From assembly GCA_012932295.1 (NCBI GenBank), contig JAAONU010000016.1, positions 32,716,647 to 32,780,646 on the forward strand: a DNA stretch of 64,000 nucleotides. The letters run 5' to 3'. The stretch's first letter is position 1. Every line of letters begins with the position of its first letter. The DNA is from Cyclina sinensis (Eukaryota > Mollusca > Bivalvia > Venerida > Veneridae). Below, piece after piece: positions 12,413-25,330 of the stretch. Position numbers and translations under genes: made by a program. Below the pieces are notes generated by a model. That model was not told the origin of the DNA. It did not search any database and worked only from the letters and a program-made list of their open reading frames with translations.

Positions 12413-14123
12413 ATGGAAAATAATCAAGTATGCATAAAATGGTCGGAAAATCAAGATTCGTTGAATATGGATAGACCGGAAGTAGATATGTTGAGTGATG
12501 AATCGATAGAAAAACGGGATTACAGCATAAATAAATTAAAAGCAGTGAAGAAAAAGCTTCAAAGAACGGATATTGAAGAATTAACTGTGACAGAAACCGG
12601 TGGAGGAGTGAAATTACAAATGAATACAGCCTTGTATGAAGTATTCAGGTATGCAACTGAATCTTACTTTACTTCTACTGATCTTAAGTACAAATCTGTG
12701 CGTATACCAGTGTACGATTCTAAAGAAAACTTAGTAGAAACAAAGTACAAACTCTCGAATGGAAAAAGTCCGCTTTACACTGTTAACTTATAAAATGAAA
12801 ATTTCACCAAAAATGTCTCAGCTGATATTGCCGAAATGCAGATTACCGACTCTACAGGTACTCAAATTGAGTTCAAAGAAATTGTTGAGTCAGAAAATCC
12901 TGATCCGCCAAATGATAATTCTGATTGGTATTATTTGAAATGATTCTAGAGAGTGTAAATGGCATCCGTCGCGACATAGAGGAAGTAAAAATTCCTTGAA
13001 TGCACACGTGCAGGAATCCAGCAAACAGATTTCAATACTGCAAGATGAAGTATACAGCATTAAAAGGCACGTATCACTTATAAATGCGCAATCCAATGAA
13101 ACCATCGAAGCCGTATTAGAAAATACTCATCAAGTAAGAGCAGACATGTCAAGTCAGTCTGAAGCTATCTACAGAAGACTACAATCTGTGATCGATACAC
13201 TGAAGACTATAACCCAAAGCGAGTCAAGAAAAGATCAGACCGCGACTACAGCTGAAAATCCAGAAAATTTGAGTATACCCCAGAAGAAATCATGGCCTAA
13301 GTCCAACTCAGACGATACAGCTGTAAAATCATCTAACAAAGAATCCTATTCTAAGACTTTAATCATTGGCGATTCCATTCTAAAGGGTATCAACAAACGG
13401 GGCTTGTCTGATAATACAGACATTAAATCAATTAGTGGCGCAAAAGTCACTCAAGTGTCATATAGTTTAAAAAGTTTGAATTTGCATGAATACGGCACTT
13501 TCATCATTTACGTGGGTGGAAACAACGCAGCTTCCGGAAATGTGGATGACGTGTATACAGAACTAAAGGAGGCAATAAAGACCCTACAGTACCGTAACAA
13601 TACAGTTTATTTATGTACCCTTGCTCCACGGAGTGACTGTGACGTAGCTCCTGTAAATGCACAGTTGATGAAACTCTCGCGCGACATGAACTTAAATCTT
13701 ATAGACATACACAGTTCATTCGTTTATGCTAACGGTAATGTCGCGAGTCACTATTTCTCTCGTGACAGGGTCCACCTAAACAACCGTGGCAGCAGGACAC
13801 TTGTCTCGTGCATCAATAGAAATGAGCCTATCATCAAACTACAGAAAATCCGAAGAGGAATATCAACACAGAATTTTGACAGGAGGTTGTACTGCACAAA
13901 CTGCAAAATGAACAACCATTCAACGCGTGATTACAGACGACAAAACGGGTCCAGACCTTTGCCTACTAGAAACGATCATAACGGAGGTGTCCCGAACAAC
14001 AGCCGGAAAAGGAAACCGATCACTAACTTTAGAGACAATGAATATTGTGTTAACTGTGGCACGTATGATCATTGCACACGAAACTGTTATTTCAGTAATG
14101 ACAGAAACTGGGATCAACAATAG
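12413..14123 (+). pseudogene. LINE ORF1: SGNH esterase with zinc knuckles, broken
   Basis: The frame from 12413 is interrupted by TAA at 12791-12793, resumes in the same frame to about 12942, and after a frameshift near 12989 continues open to TAG at 14121. The long open part (12996-14123) has a probable coiled coil (about residues 1-75), then an SGNH hydrolase fold with IIGDSILKG (block I, catalytic Ser), VGGNN (block III) and DRVHLNNRG (block V, catalytic His). Two C-terminal zinc knuckles follow: CVNCGTYDHCTRNC is a perfect CX2CX4HX4C, while the first (CTNCKMNNHSTRDY) has Tyr in place of the last Cys. In the CR1 group this protein binds the element RNA; the role of the esterase is not settled. 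Confidence 0.85.
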
Positions 14124-14369
14124 GAACTTTCAGACAAATGCTCCACTGGCAGATTCAAAACATTCTATAATTGTGAATTTTCAGAAACATATGACGATTA
14201 TAATGCAGATGACTACTTCATAGCAGTTTTTACAGGTATAGATCATTTCGTTGCTTTATGTACTTTACAAAATGAACAATATTTAGCAAGTTATGAAGAA
14301 ATAACACATATAAGCACCATACGAAATAATAGTTATGCAGAAGTTATAGCTAAGAAATACCAAGAATAC

Positions 14370-17300
14370 ATGTTGATATCATTTAAAGCAGGACAATACG
14401 AAATTATCTTCAAATTTCTAATATTTTGTTGGATGTGTATTTGTAGATTTCAAATACTGTTAAAGAACTTTTTATATTCACAAAAATTATTTATTCCGTT
14501 GAATGAAACTCATAATTGTTGTAAAGAGAGATTTAAATGTTCTGGTAAAACCTTAATTAGCGAGGCAAGTTTAAATATAGAAAATCCTATTATACTGGAC
14601 ACGGATTTAATAAATGTATCTTTAAATCACACGAGCTCAATAGACAATTCGCTACATTTTGATGGCAGTGGACTCTTTATTGCCAGTCTTAATATACAAC
14701 ATTTGTTACCAAATTTAGATGAAATTAAACATATTTTAAACAGTCCTAGATCACCAAAAATCTTTGGCTTATGTGAGACTTTCCTTAATGATAACATAAG
14801 CAATGATTATATTAGTATACGAAATTATAATTTTGAAAGACGTGATAGACTTAATAAGAAAGGAGGGGGGATAATATCTTATATATCGGAGGATATAAAT
14901 TACAAACGTAGATATGATTTAGAAATAAATGATATCGAGTCAGTCTGGCTACAGATTTTTATTTCAACTAGTAATTCGTTTCTTATAAATTTTGTTTATC
15001 GCCCACCAAATTCCACACAGTCGTGGATTGATTCATTCGACGAACAAATAGAAATGGCCGATTCTTCTCTCCTTGATTATTACATTCTTGGTGATTTAAA
15101 CATAAATTATATACCAGGACAAGGATCGGAAAGCTTCAGTAATACAAAATGGATGAACACATTAACGAAGTTTGGCTTGTTACAGCTAATACAACATCCT
15201 ACAAGAACAACTAAAAAAAGTTCAACTATCATTGATCATATATATGCAAACAATGTTGGCTATGTTGAAGAAATATTTGTTTCATCTTTGTCTATAAGTG
15301 ATCACTTTCCCGTGTGTATGGTGCTTTCAGCTAAAATTAACAATACTAAAAAGAACGGGACGCATAAGGTAATTAAATATAGAATGATAAAAAATTTTAA
15401 TGAAACAAATTTTCAACATGACCTTTTAAACTCTGGTCTGGAACTTACAGAAACAATTACTGATCCAAATCGGTCTTTAGATTTCTTATACACTGTTTTA
15501 AATGGGGTTTTGTCGAAACATGCGCCGATGAAACAGAAACGCGTGAAACGTGAGCATCAACCAGACTGGTTCACGGATGAAATTAAAGCTATGATTAATT
15601 CCAGAAATAAGTGTCATATCAATGGAGACTTTGAGCAGTATAAAAAAACTTAGAAATAAAGTAACTTCGTTAATAAAAAAGGCTAAGAAAAATTTCTTTA
15701 ATAGAGCAATAAAAAGCAATAAAGATTCAAGCTACGTATGGAAAAATTTAAAAGATATATCAAACGCTAATCAAATGAGGCGCATCGCTCTTCCTTCGAA
15801 AATTGAAAAAAATGATCAGGTTATTGAAAATGATCTAAATATCGTAAATGAACTGAATAAGCATTTTATAAATATTTCAAATATTATAACTAAAACTCCT
15901 TTTTCAGAAACAAGTTTTTCGGTTCTAAAAGAAAAACTTGATACAATGTTAGGCACAAACGTCTTTGATGTTCCCTATATAACAACCCTGGAAGTAAAAC
16001 AAATAATCTTAAAACTAAATTCAAAGAAATCAACAGGTCTTGATGGCATAGGACCTAAAATTTTAAAAAGCTCGGGGGATACTATTATTCCTTGTGTTAC
16101 TTCAATAATAAATAATAGTATATATACTGGTATTTTCCCTGATAAACTCAAGGAGGCTCGTGTCTTACCTATCTTTAAATCTGGAAGTAAAGAATTGTGT
16201 GAAAATTATCGCCCGATTTCTATTTTACCAACCATCTCCAAAATATTTGAGCGTCATATAGCAACACACCTCCAGGTATTTTTTCAAAATACTAAAATAA
16301 TACACGAAAGACAATCTGGTTTTCGCAAAAATCACTCTTGTAATACAGCATTGATTAAGTTAATTGATGCCTGGATTAAGGATATTGATAATGGTAAAAT
16401 GATAGGCACGGTTTTCCTAGATTTAAGGAAAGCATTTGATCTTGTTGACCACGAAATTTTAATGCACAAATTAAAGATACATCATTTTTCTCAACAGACA
16501 TTAAAACTTTTCAGTTCCTATCTATCCAATAGAAAACAGACAGTTCAAGTAGGTAATTTACAATCTGACATTCTTACGGTAAAATCAGGAGTCCCTCAAG
16601 GCTCAATCCTTGGGCCTTTACTCTTTTTAATATATATTAATGATATAGCAATACTTCGCGATCATCTTAATATAGACTTATATGCGGACGACTCTACACT
16701 TTATAAATCCGATGATCTTTTATCAACAATACAAGATAACCTACAGAAAGATTTATCTTATATTAATGAATGGTGCATCCTTAATAACATGTCTTTACAT
16801 CCAACGAAAACAAAGTGTATGATAATTGGATCTTCAAAAAAGGTCAAGAAATGTAACCCTCTTATTTTGAAAATAGATGATACAACACTAGAAAATGTTA
16901 CTGTTTAAAAGATATTGGGAATATATGTAGATAATACATTAAACTGGCATTATCAAATTGACTCTGTATGTAAAAAACTAAATGTAAAAATTGCACTGTT
17001 AAAAAAGATTATTTATTATCTTACAGATGAAGTAAAGCTATTGTATTATAACGCGTATATCCTTCCACTGATCGATTATTGTTGTACGGTTTGGGGAAAA
17101 AACACAAGCTCATATAAAAACAAAGTATATTCAGTTCAAAAAAGAGCCGCGAAAATTATACTTAATCGATCGATTCTATCTCCTACATCGGACCTCTTCA
17201 ATAAACTAAAATGGCTTAAATTTAGTTATAGAGTGAAATACCACACCGCAATAATGGTTTATAAAGCTTTGAATAATATGACACCTATTTATATGAATGA

Positions 17301-17526
17301 AATATTGAATTTCTCTAACAACAAATATCATAACTTACGCTCTAACACAAACAATGATCTTGTTTTGCGTACCATACCTCATTCAAATTATCTTAAGGAT
17401 TCTTTCTCTTATTTTAGTATTAAAGTCTGGAATAAACTACCTGCTGGTATTAAGCAGTGTACAACTTTACAATCCTTTAAACACAATTGCAAAATTCATT
17501 TTCTCAATATTCAGTCTGATATATGA
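14370..17526 (+). pseudogene. LINE ORF2: endonuclease-reverse transcriptase, broken
   Basis: Three open pieces (14370-15653, 15622-16908, 16915-17526) form one ancestral ORF. The N-terminal APE endonuclease has SLNIQHL, CETFL, VYRPPN, GDLNIN and SISDHFPV. The reverse transcriptase has FRKNHSCNTAL, FLDLRKAFDLVDH, GVPQGSILGPLLF and the catalytic YADDS. A C-terminal region with KILGIYVDNTLNW and LIDYCCTVWG follows. One extra A in the A-run at 15642-15648 shifts the frame (KK|LRNKV), and TAA at 16906-16908 is an in-frame nonsense codon, probably from CAA. The ORF is otherwise intact. The function of the intact protein is target-primed reverse transcription in the nucleus. Confidence 0.9.
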
Positions 17527-17906
17527 TTGAACCCACAGTTTTACTATAATAGTTTAACAGATTTATATTGATGTTTAATTCATAATATTGCGTGTTCTTG
17601 TCAGTTTACGTTACTTTCTTATATAAATTATATGAGCATTTGTCGTATGAATAAATGTGCATTTTCAATTGAAACACTCATGTAAAAGTATTTATATGAA
17701 TGTTACTTTTCTTTTTCTTAATTTCATTTTTATTCGAGTAATATGAAAAATGAATGTTCAATGTTGTATACATGTATAGTTTTGATTTCTGTTATTGTTG
17801 GATCAGAAGGCCATACTGTAAATAAGTTTGCATGTTATGTTTATGTGTACACTTTGTATGTTACCTTCTATAAATAAAGATTTTATTATTATTATTATTA
17901 TTATAA

Positions 17907-18115
17907 TTAGCAGCCTTGAAACATGAATCCAGCAACCTGGCAGTCTGAAAACGTGAAGACGGCAGCTTAGCAGCCTGGGAACGTGAAGTCAGCAGCCTAG
18001 CAGCCTGGGAATATGACTTTAGCAGCCTGGCATTCTGAAAACGTGAAGTAAGCAGCTTAGCAGTCTGGGAAACTTGAAGTCAGCAGCTCAGTAGTCTGGC
18101 AGCCTAAAGTTAGTA
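17907..18115. repeat. Minisatellite with higher-order structure, right part
   Basis: Continues the array of 11400-12258: 17910-18057 matches 11740-11882 almost base for base, and the repeat then decays. Together the two parts reconstruct the site as it was before the LINE inserted. Confidence 0.9.
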
Positions 18116-19071
18116 GACTGACAGCGTGGCATCACGGTATGTATGTAAAGTCAGCAATCTTGCAGCTTAATGTCAGGAGTCCTGCAATCTGTCAGCGTTA
18201 TGCTTGTAACAGCTGACATGTATGTATAAAACAGGTATTCGTGACATGTCCAAATCCATTTTATTAATTTTAGCTCAAATTAAAGTGCACATTGCCAGGC
18301 TGCGTTATCTTTTATTTCCATATCAGATTAGGTTAATCAGTTATTTTAAAACATGTTGGATACTTGTGTAATTAATTTGCACGAACCTGTTGCTCAGGTA
18401 GGTACCTCTGTTCAGTTGATGTTAATAGAATAATAACCTGGATATGAATTGTGTATCTTTTTTGTGTCTACCAGGCAGTTATTTTTCTAATTAATCGTGA
18501 CTCTAATTAATCGTGACTCCCAGTCAGTAAGTGAGAGTAAAAGTAAAATGTGCACTATTAATATATCATCCTTATCAGAACAAAAAGCAAAATGTATACT
18601 GAGAAATATTGCTTTATTTTAACGGTTATATTGGGTTTTATGCTGGTCCCGTTGCCACATCTGAAAGAAATAAAAAAACTCGTACAATGCATTCATTTTA
18701 ATATTACTGCTGTGTAGATGGCAGCGGAACACGAAGACACGTAGATATTGTGGATTTTGTAACAACAAAACCAACGTAAAAATAAAGATGCTTTGGATAA
18801 ACATTTTTAACTAGAATTGAAATGTTTCAAGGGTAAGGGTTGTATGTTGGAGGCCACGGCTTATGTCTGCAAATGTGCATTTGTCTTCAGAGTTCTAACA
18901 AACCTGTCACTGTGTTGCTTCATCTTAAAAGAAACTGATTAAGTAATGTGTTATTCCTTCAGTAGATATTGTACTTGTGTACGATAAACTGTGTCAGTAC
19001 AGTATTGCAACCGTTGGCTGAGAAAACATTCTTTCTTTCAAAAATAGCAAATATCAGTTTGAACCCTCAGC
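18116..19071. other. AT-rich intergenic DNA
   Basis: No gene supported. The right end (19072-19077, TTTATT on plus) holds an AATAAA for the minus-strand gene that follows. Confidence 0.4.
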
Positions 19072-19217
19072 TTTATTCATATCATTAAAGTGTTTGGTTT
19101 ATAATAAACATGTCATATGAACAGTTAAAAACGGTAAGAAATGTCATCGTTGATAATATAAATGGAAAAGAAAATACCTGTAGTTGTGTGCCGTCTGCAT
19201 GCTTGCTGGTATCCAAC

Positions 19218-19568
19218 TTAGCCGAACAGATGACCACCTAAACCATAGGATGGGTAACCATAGGACGGATAGCCGTAGGATGAATAACCGTAAGTTAGGG
19301 AACTGTAGGATGGATATCCGTAAGTTGGATAACCATAGGATGGATATCCGTAAGTTGGATAACCGTAGGATGGATATCCGTAAGTTGGGTAACCGTAGGT
19401 TGGATAAGTGTACGGGTAAGGAGAACCATAGTTGTAGTACGTCCTTGGAGTCGTAAGCGCTGCCCCTGTGAGTAAACCGAGAGCAAATCCAAGCTGGCCA
19501 TTTACACAAATGTGCAAACTCAGGAACAGACTGCACAGAAGTAAAACGGTGGCCTGTTTCACAGTCAT
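19218..19568 (-). CDS. Secreted Tyr/Gly/Pro-rich repeat protein
   Basis: The ATG at 19568 gives 116 residues. Residues 1-24 are a signal peptide (MTVKQATVLLLCSLFLSLHI then CVNG), so the mature chain starts with Gln25. Next comes a hydrophobic Gly-containing motif, FALGLLTGAALTTPR, and then a low-complexity domain of YGYPS/YGYPT pentapeptides coded by a 30-bp DNA repeat, ending LGGHLFG. The motif after the signal peptide aligns gap-free with the protein at 26746-27228. A good acceptor (pyrimidine tract plus TATATACAG) ends 6 nt before the ATG, implying a leader exon upstream. AATAAA lies at 19077-19072 on this strand. The composition resembles molluscan extracellular structural proteins such as shell matrix or periostracum; that role is inferred. 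The 30-bp repeat makes repeat number likely to vary between alleles. Confidence 0.85.
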   Translation of the reverse strand: MTVKQATVLLLCSLFLSLHICVNGQLGFALGLLTGAALTTPRTYYNYGSPYPYTYPTYGYPTYGYPSYGYPTYGYPSYGYPTYGYPSYSSLTYGYSSYGYPSYGYPSYGLGGHLFG

Positions 19569-19589
19569 TTTAACCTGTATATAAACCAA

Positions 19590-20640
19590 AATAAAGATAA
19601 AAATAAGACAAAAAAATCATGCACTGCTGAATACGTTTTCTGCTGTGAAATGTAATGTATTAATTTACATTCGTTTTAGCTCGACTACTTTGAAAGCTAC
19701 CTAGTTTTATTTAAATAGTTCTCGAACCACCACATCAGATGGAATCGTCTTGTTGAGTGAAGACCCAGAAACAATTATACTGATACAGAGGGTGAACTCA
19801 AGCATATACAAAAATGCTAACTTGTTGTTAGAAGAAGTGAAAGTCTGAATCTTCAAATCTTTCAGCTGGGTTTTTGCTTGAGTTGTAGCAAGGCATGTTT
19901 ATACGCAAGTTGGTTTTGAATTTGGCGCGAAAATAAGTACGGTTATACTGATCGACAGTTTCTGATGGGAAATGGAAGTTCGATTTTCTTGTTTGCCTTT
20001 CTTTGTAAAACAAAATCTGCCTAAACTAATGAATGCTACTGAAAGAAATTTATTACTTAACTGTCAGGAATACTAGATTTTAGATACATCAATTTTGATA
20101 ACCGCAAAACCAATGAAAATGATCGACAACAAGTGATTTTTAACTGTTTTCAATTCAATGTTGGTGAATTTAAGCAAAATTTACCTTATTCTTGATCAGA
20201 GTCGCCTTTTTGTAATCAGTTTTTGAATCTTCAGAACACTGGTTAAATGAATATTCTTGTCCCCCTACCAATCCCGTGTACATTCAAAGTTCTATATAGA
20301 AGAAAAAAAGACAAATTCTCTTATCTTCTCTTACATTTTCTCCTTTGCACAACGCTATGTTATATTAATCATAAAGAAACAAGTTCATATCTAGAAGAAA
20401 AAAAGACAACATTTACGAGGACATATCGATCTGTCACACTTTACCATTTTTCTGTACATGCATTACTGATCAAAACAGACGTTAATTTCATTTTAATACA
20501 ATTAACTTAAAATGGTCCCTTTTTCTATTTTTTTATAAGACAGATGAACAAGTGACTATTCGTATATAACGCGGAAACGACAGTTTTCTGTTTATCTATA
20601 CCACTATACATGCAAAGAACTTTTTTCCCTCTTCCACAAA
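19590..20640. other. Upstream region of the minus-strand 19218 gene
   Basis: Should hold the leader exon and promoter of the gene at 19218-19568. Candidate minus-strand donors are near 19672 (with TATTTAAAT about 46 bp upstream) and near 20183 (GTAAAT). I cannot choose between them. No other gene seen. Confidence 0.3.
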
Positions 20641-22485
20641 TAAGGTTTTTTAGCTCAGCTGTCACGCAGTCGTGCGGCGTGCGTCGTGCGTCGTCAACAT
20701 TTCCATTCAAACGACATCTCCTCTGAAATCACTGGGTCAAATTCAATGAAACTTGCCAGGGATGTTCTTTGCATGAAGCTCTACCAAAGTTGTTCAAAGA
20801 ATTCAATTCCATGAAGAACTCTGGTTGCATATTTGGTATGTAGCATCATCTAGTGGACCTCTACCAAGATTATTCAAATTATGACCACGGGGTTCAGAAC
20901 TGGCCCCGCCCCGGGGTTCACTTGATTTTACATAGAGTTATATAGTGAAAACTTTAGAAATCTTCTTGTCAGAAACCACAAGGCATGGATAGATATTTGG
21001 TATAAGGCATCATCTAGCTGACCTCTACCAAGATTGCTCAATTTATGACCCTGGGGTCAGAACTGGCCCCGCCCCAGGAGTCAGATGTTTTACATAGATA
21101 TATATAGTGAAAACTTTTAAAATCTTCTTGTCAGAAACCGCTAGGCCTAGTGCTTATATTTTTGGTGTGAGTCGTCATCTGGTGGACCTCTACCAAGATT
21201 GTTCAAATTATGACCCTGATGTCAGAACTGGCCCCGCCCCGGGGGTCACTTGATTTACATAGAGTTATATAGGGAAAACTTTTAAAAAATCTTCTTGTCA
21301 GAAACCGCAAGGCCTGGAGCTTAGATATTTGGTGAGTGGCATCATCTGGCGGACCTCTACCAAGATTGTTCAAATTATGACCCTTGGCCCCGCCCCGGGG
21401 GTCTCTTCATTTACATAGAGTTAAATAGGGAAAACTTAAAAAATCTTCTTGTCAGAAACCGCAACAAATGGAGCTTAGATAATTGGTATGTAGCATTGTC
21501 TAGTAGACCTCTACCAAGATTGTTCAAATCATGGCTCCTGGGTCAAAATTGGCTCCGCCCAAGGGGTCACATGTTTTACATAGAGTTATGTAGTAAATTC
21601 TTTAAAAATCTTCTTGTCAGAAACTGCAAGGCCTGGTGCTTAGATATTTGGTATGAGGCATCATCTAGTGGACCTCTACCACGATTGTTCAAATCATGGC
21701 CCCTGGGTCAAAACTGGCCCCGTCCAAGTGACCCACATGTTTTACATAGAGTTATAGAGCAAAAAAACTTGAAAAATCTTCTTGTCACAAACTGCAAGGC
21801 CTGGAGTTAAGATATTTGGAAGTATGCACTGTGACCACAGTGGGGTTATCCCCCTAGACTGGGGGTCACTCCACCCCCCCCCCCCCCAAAAAAAAAAAAT
21901 ATATATATATATAAATAATTTTTTTTTTTAATTTTCAAGGTTTTCGCTATGGCAATAATATTTGGACCATTTGTACAGTTTTTCAAGATGATTTCAAAAA
22001 CATTATTCCTTTACCTAATTTTTTTGATTTTTTGACCTACTGACCTACTTTTTTGGTTTTTAGCAATGAAATTTGGACGATGTGCACAGTTTTTCGTTTC
22101 GATTTCAAAAATGTCATCGCATGACCTTCTGACCTACTTTTTGTTTTTGGAGCTATGGCAATGAAATTTGGACCATGTGTACAGTTTTTTGTTTCGATTT
22201 CAAAAAAGTCATGTAATGACCTATATTTTTGACCTACTGGCGTACTTTTTTGTTTTAAAGCTACAGCAATGAAATTTGGACTGTGTGTACAGCTTTTCGT
22301 TCCGATTTCAAAAATGTCGTCTCATGACCTATATTTTGACCTACTGACCTACTTTTGTTTTTGGAGCTATGGAATGCAATTGCATTGGTCTATTTCTGTG
22401 ATATGCATCATTACATTCATAAAAATTTCTTTCATCTTTGAACCCAGATGAGCGCTTTAGGGCTATTGGCACTCTTGTTTAATTA
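20640..22485 (+). repeat. Large dispersed repeat, copy A
   Basis: Starts TTTTTTAGCTCAGCTGTCAC with GTGCGTCGTGCGTCGTC and ends GGCACTCTTGTTT. It contains six tandem modules of 153-168 bp with CTCTACCAAGATTGTTCAAA (20861, 21025, 21190, 21358, 21511, 21676) and TCTTCTTGTCAGAAACCGCA, then several roughly 100-bp modules with GACCTACTTTTT and GAAATTTGGACCATGTGTAC. A C-run, A-run and (TA)n lie near 21872-21915. No coding capacity. I recognise this repeat type from bivalve genomes; its class is not established here. Confidence 0.8.
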
Positions 22486-22607
22486 ACTTGTTGAAACGGA
22501 GGCTTTTAAATGACATTTAAATAAAGGAATTTTCAATCAATTCACTACTATTAACCCGAATTTTGTTTTGCTATAACAAAAAATAAAGAAAAAATTTTCA
22601 AAATTAC

Positions 22608-24808
22608 TAAATAAACAAGAGGACCATGATGGCCCTGTATCGCTTACATGAGAACAACCATTCAAGATGAACAAAGGAATCAAGGTAAGTTCACCAGATA
22701 GAGAATAAAATCTAAAGTAAATATCTCCAGTTATTAAAGTAAACACAGGTAAGAAAATGCAGTGACCTAGTTTTTTTTTTACCCCAGGTGAGACATATTC
22801 AAACCTGACCTAGAAATAATCAACAAAAACTTTGTGACTGAAAATCACTGAAAATGACTTCTGACTGTCACCTGTAATATCTGAATTCAAAATGTGGCCT
22901 GAAGTGTTATATTCAGTCAATCAAATACAGTTGTAGTGAGAGACTTGGTAGTCTGAACTACGGCCTATTTCACCGTTGTGTTAATTTGAAACCTACTATA
23001 ACTGACAATACTCATTTATCTATATTGGTTAAAATAATGAAAAGGAATATCATTGCTGCTTTAAAAAAGAATTGCAGAATATATATTTATTTTCTTTATA
23101 CTTTTTGCAAACTTTGTTCATATATTAAGTCCTAAATTAGTATTACAATTTTGAAGATACATTAAAAAAAATGTACCCCCCCCCCCCAAAAAAAAAAAAA
23201 AGAAAGAAAAAGAAAAAAACGAGTAGGTTTCCCATATCACAACAAAATAACGTATTATCCCCTACTTTTTCGTGAATGGTTAATATTATAGCGCAATCTT
23301 GTGTACATTATATTAAATGGTAAATTTATTTTATGATTTTGAAGATTTATATAATATTGTCCAAAAAAAATAAAGGACTTTTTTGCACCAGCAAAACTAT
23401 TAAATTTTCTCAAAAGATAATATTTCTTATTACCTCCCTTTAATTTCGGAGTTTCTATGAAAAATCCTTAACCTTTTGTTGTTAAATGTTTTGACAAATC
23501 AATTTAAGTTTCATAGATTATATAGAGGGGCCACACAAGGAATGTTTGTGCCAAATTATTTTCAAAACAAGCCAGCAGTTTCAAAGAAGACGATTTTTCA
23601 AGTTTTTTTTATTTAGGAAAATAGGGAAAACAAACAAGTGACCCCAATCGCAGGGTTAATTTAAACCCCAGGGATATAATTTAAATAAACTTGGTAGAGC
23701 GAAATTTTAGAACTATTGGCCTTGTGGTTTCAGAGAAGAAGATCATTTACGTTTTTCCTATATATTTCTATAAATAAGTCTTCCCTATATAAGCCTATAC
23801 AAAATCAAATGACCCCAGGGAATAGCCATTAATGATCCCAGGGGCATAATTTGAACAATCTTGGTAAAGGTCCTAATAATGCCCCATGCAAAATAAATTA
23901 GCCCATTGTCTTTTTGTTTCAGGCAAGAAGATATTTTAAGATTAGATATTTTATACAAATATCACCCCCAGGCAGGGCCAATTTTGGCCCTAACTGACAT
24001 GATTTGAACAAACTGGGTAAAGGTCTACTAGACAATGAAACATACAAAATATCCTAGCTCTAGGACAAACAGTTTCAGACAAGAAGATTTTCTAAGTCTT
24101 CCCTATATAAGCATTTGTAAAATCAAATGACCCAGGGGTAGGGCCATTAATGACCCCCAGGGGCATAATTTGAACAAACTTGGTAGAGGACCTGTAGATG
24201 ATGTGCAGTGCATAATATTTTAGTCCATGGCCTTGTGGTTTCAGACAAGAAGATTTTTTTGTCTTTCTTTAATAAGCCTTTATAAAATCATTTGACCCCC
24301 TGGGCAGGGCCAGTTATGACCCCCGGGCATGATATTAATAAACTTGGTAGAGGACCTCTAGATGATGCTCCATGCAAGAGGTCTTAGCTCTAGCCTTGAA
24401 GTTTCAGACAAGAAGATTTTCAAAATTTTCCCTATATTAGTCTTTGTGAACTAAATTGACCCCATGGGCAGGGCCGTTTATGACCCAAGTGGTATTATTT
24501 GAATCTTGGTAGAAAATGTATACAAAATGTTCAAGCTCTAGATCTTGTGGTTTCAGACAAGAAGACTTTCAAAGTTTCTCTTTTCTGTTGCCATAGCAAC
24601 CAGAGTCTTAGTGGAATTCAATTCTTAAAAAACAATTGGTAGAGCTTTATGCAAGGAACACCCCAGCAAAGTTTAATCAACTTTGATCTGGTGGTTAAGG
24701 AGAAGATGTTGTTTAAAAAAAGGTTTGACGCCACTTTACGACGCACGACGGACACAGGGCCATCAGAAAAGCTCACCATAAGCACGTTGTGCTCAGATGA
24801 GCTAAAAA
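22608..24808 (-). repeat. Large dispersed repeat, copy B, inverted
   Basis: Read on the minus strand it starts TTTTTTAGCTCATCTGAGCA with GTCCGTCGTGCGTCG (24808 side) and ends GGTCCTCTTGTTTA (22608 side). It carries at least five modules of about 160 bp with CTCTACCAAGTTTGTTCAAA and AATCTTCTTGTCTGAAACCA. It is the same family as copy A in opposite orientation, with about 120 bp between them, forming a 4.2-kb imperfect inverted structure. Confidence 0.8.
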
Positions 24809-25093
24809 AACGTGTACAGTCATTTTGAAAACATGGACAAGTTATGAAATAATGGACAAAGGCACACTTTCGAAGCATGAAAATATTTCGGCCGGCTTGT
24901 CTGTTTGGGATATAGAAAAATGGTCATAAGCATGATACAGAGACACAATTCGTAAATAATTTATTAGTTTGTTCTTCTCTCAAATTCCATTTCCTTTCTG
25001 CGTAAGTAAAAGTACACAGACAGTTAAAATATATGCGTTTTGTTTATTAAACTCTTTATTTGCGTTATTGTGAGTTTTAAGCACATTGTATAA

Positions 25094-25128
25094 AACACAC
25101 ACACGCGCGCGTGCGCGCACACACACAT
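25094..25128. repeat. (AC)n/(GC)n microsatellite
   Basis: Alternating purine-pyrimidine run of CACACAC, GCGCGCG, TGCGCGC and ACACACA segments; prone to Z-DNA. Confidence 0.85.
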
Positions 25129-25330
25129 GCTCTTCGATGTTCCGCCTTGAAAAATATGTACCCCATGTTGTCTCGAAATGGCGTGCACCGGATGTGTACG
25201 ACTGCAAACCAAACGAAAACATAATTTTTTTAGTATGACTTGTACGTATATATTTAAATATTTATCTCTTTTGAAAAAGTGTGTGACATGTATATCATCA
25301 CCTGTAGTTCAAATTGGACTAAAATACACA

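Larger units (their letters stand above)
12259..17906 (+). mobile_element. Non-LTR retrotransposon, CR1-like, nearly full length
   Basis: About 5.65 kb inserted into the minisatellite. Order: 5' UTR (12259-12412), ORF1 (12413-14123), spacer, ORF2 (14370-17526), 3' UTR, and a short (ATT)n tail at about 17884-17904. An ORF1 esterase, an APE-type endonuclease plus reverse transcriptase ORF2, and a microsatellite tail instead of poly-A are typical of the CR1 group. The junctions share only TTA, so any target duplication is very short. Several stops and frameshifts make the copy inactive, but reading frames are otherwise intact, so the insertion is fairly young. Confidence 0.9.

Noticed and set aside
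19184..19456. Plus-strand frame rich in Arg/Asn/Met (90 codons)
   Set aside because: Antisense shadow of the Tyr-rich repeat gene on the minus strand, which has the signal peptide and splice acceptor.
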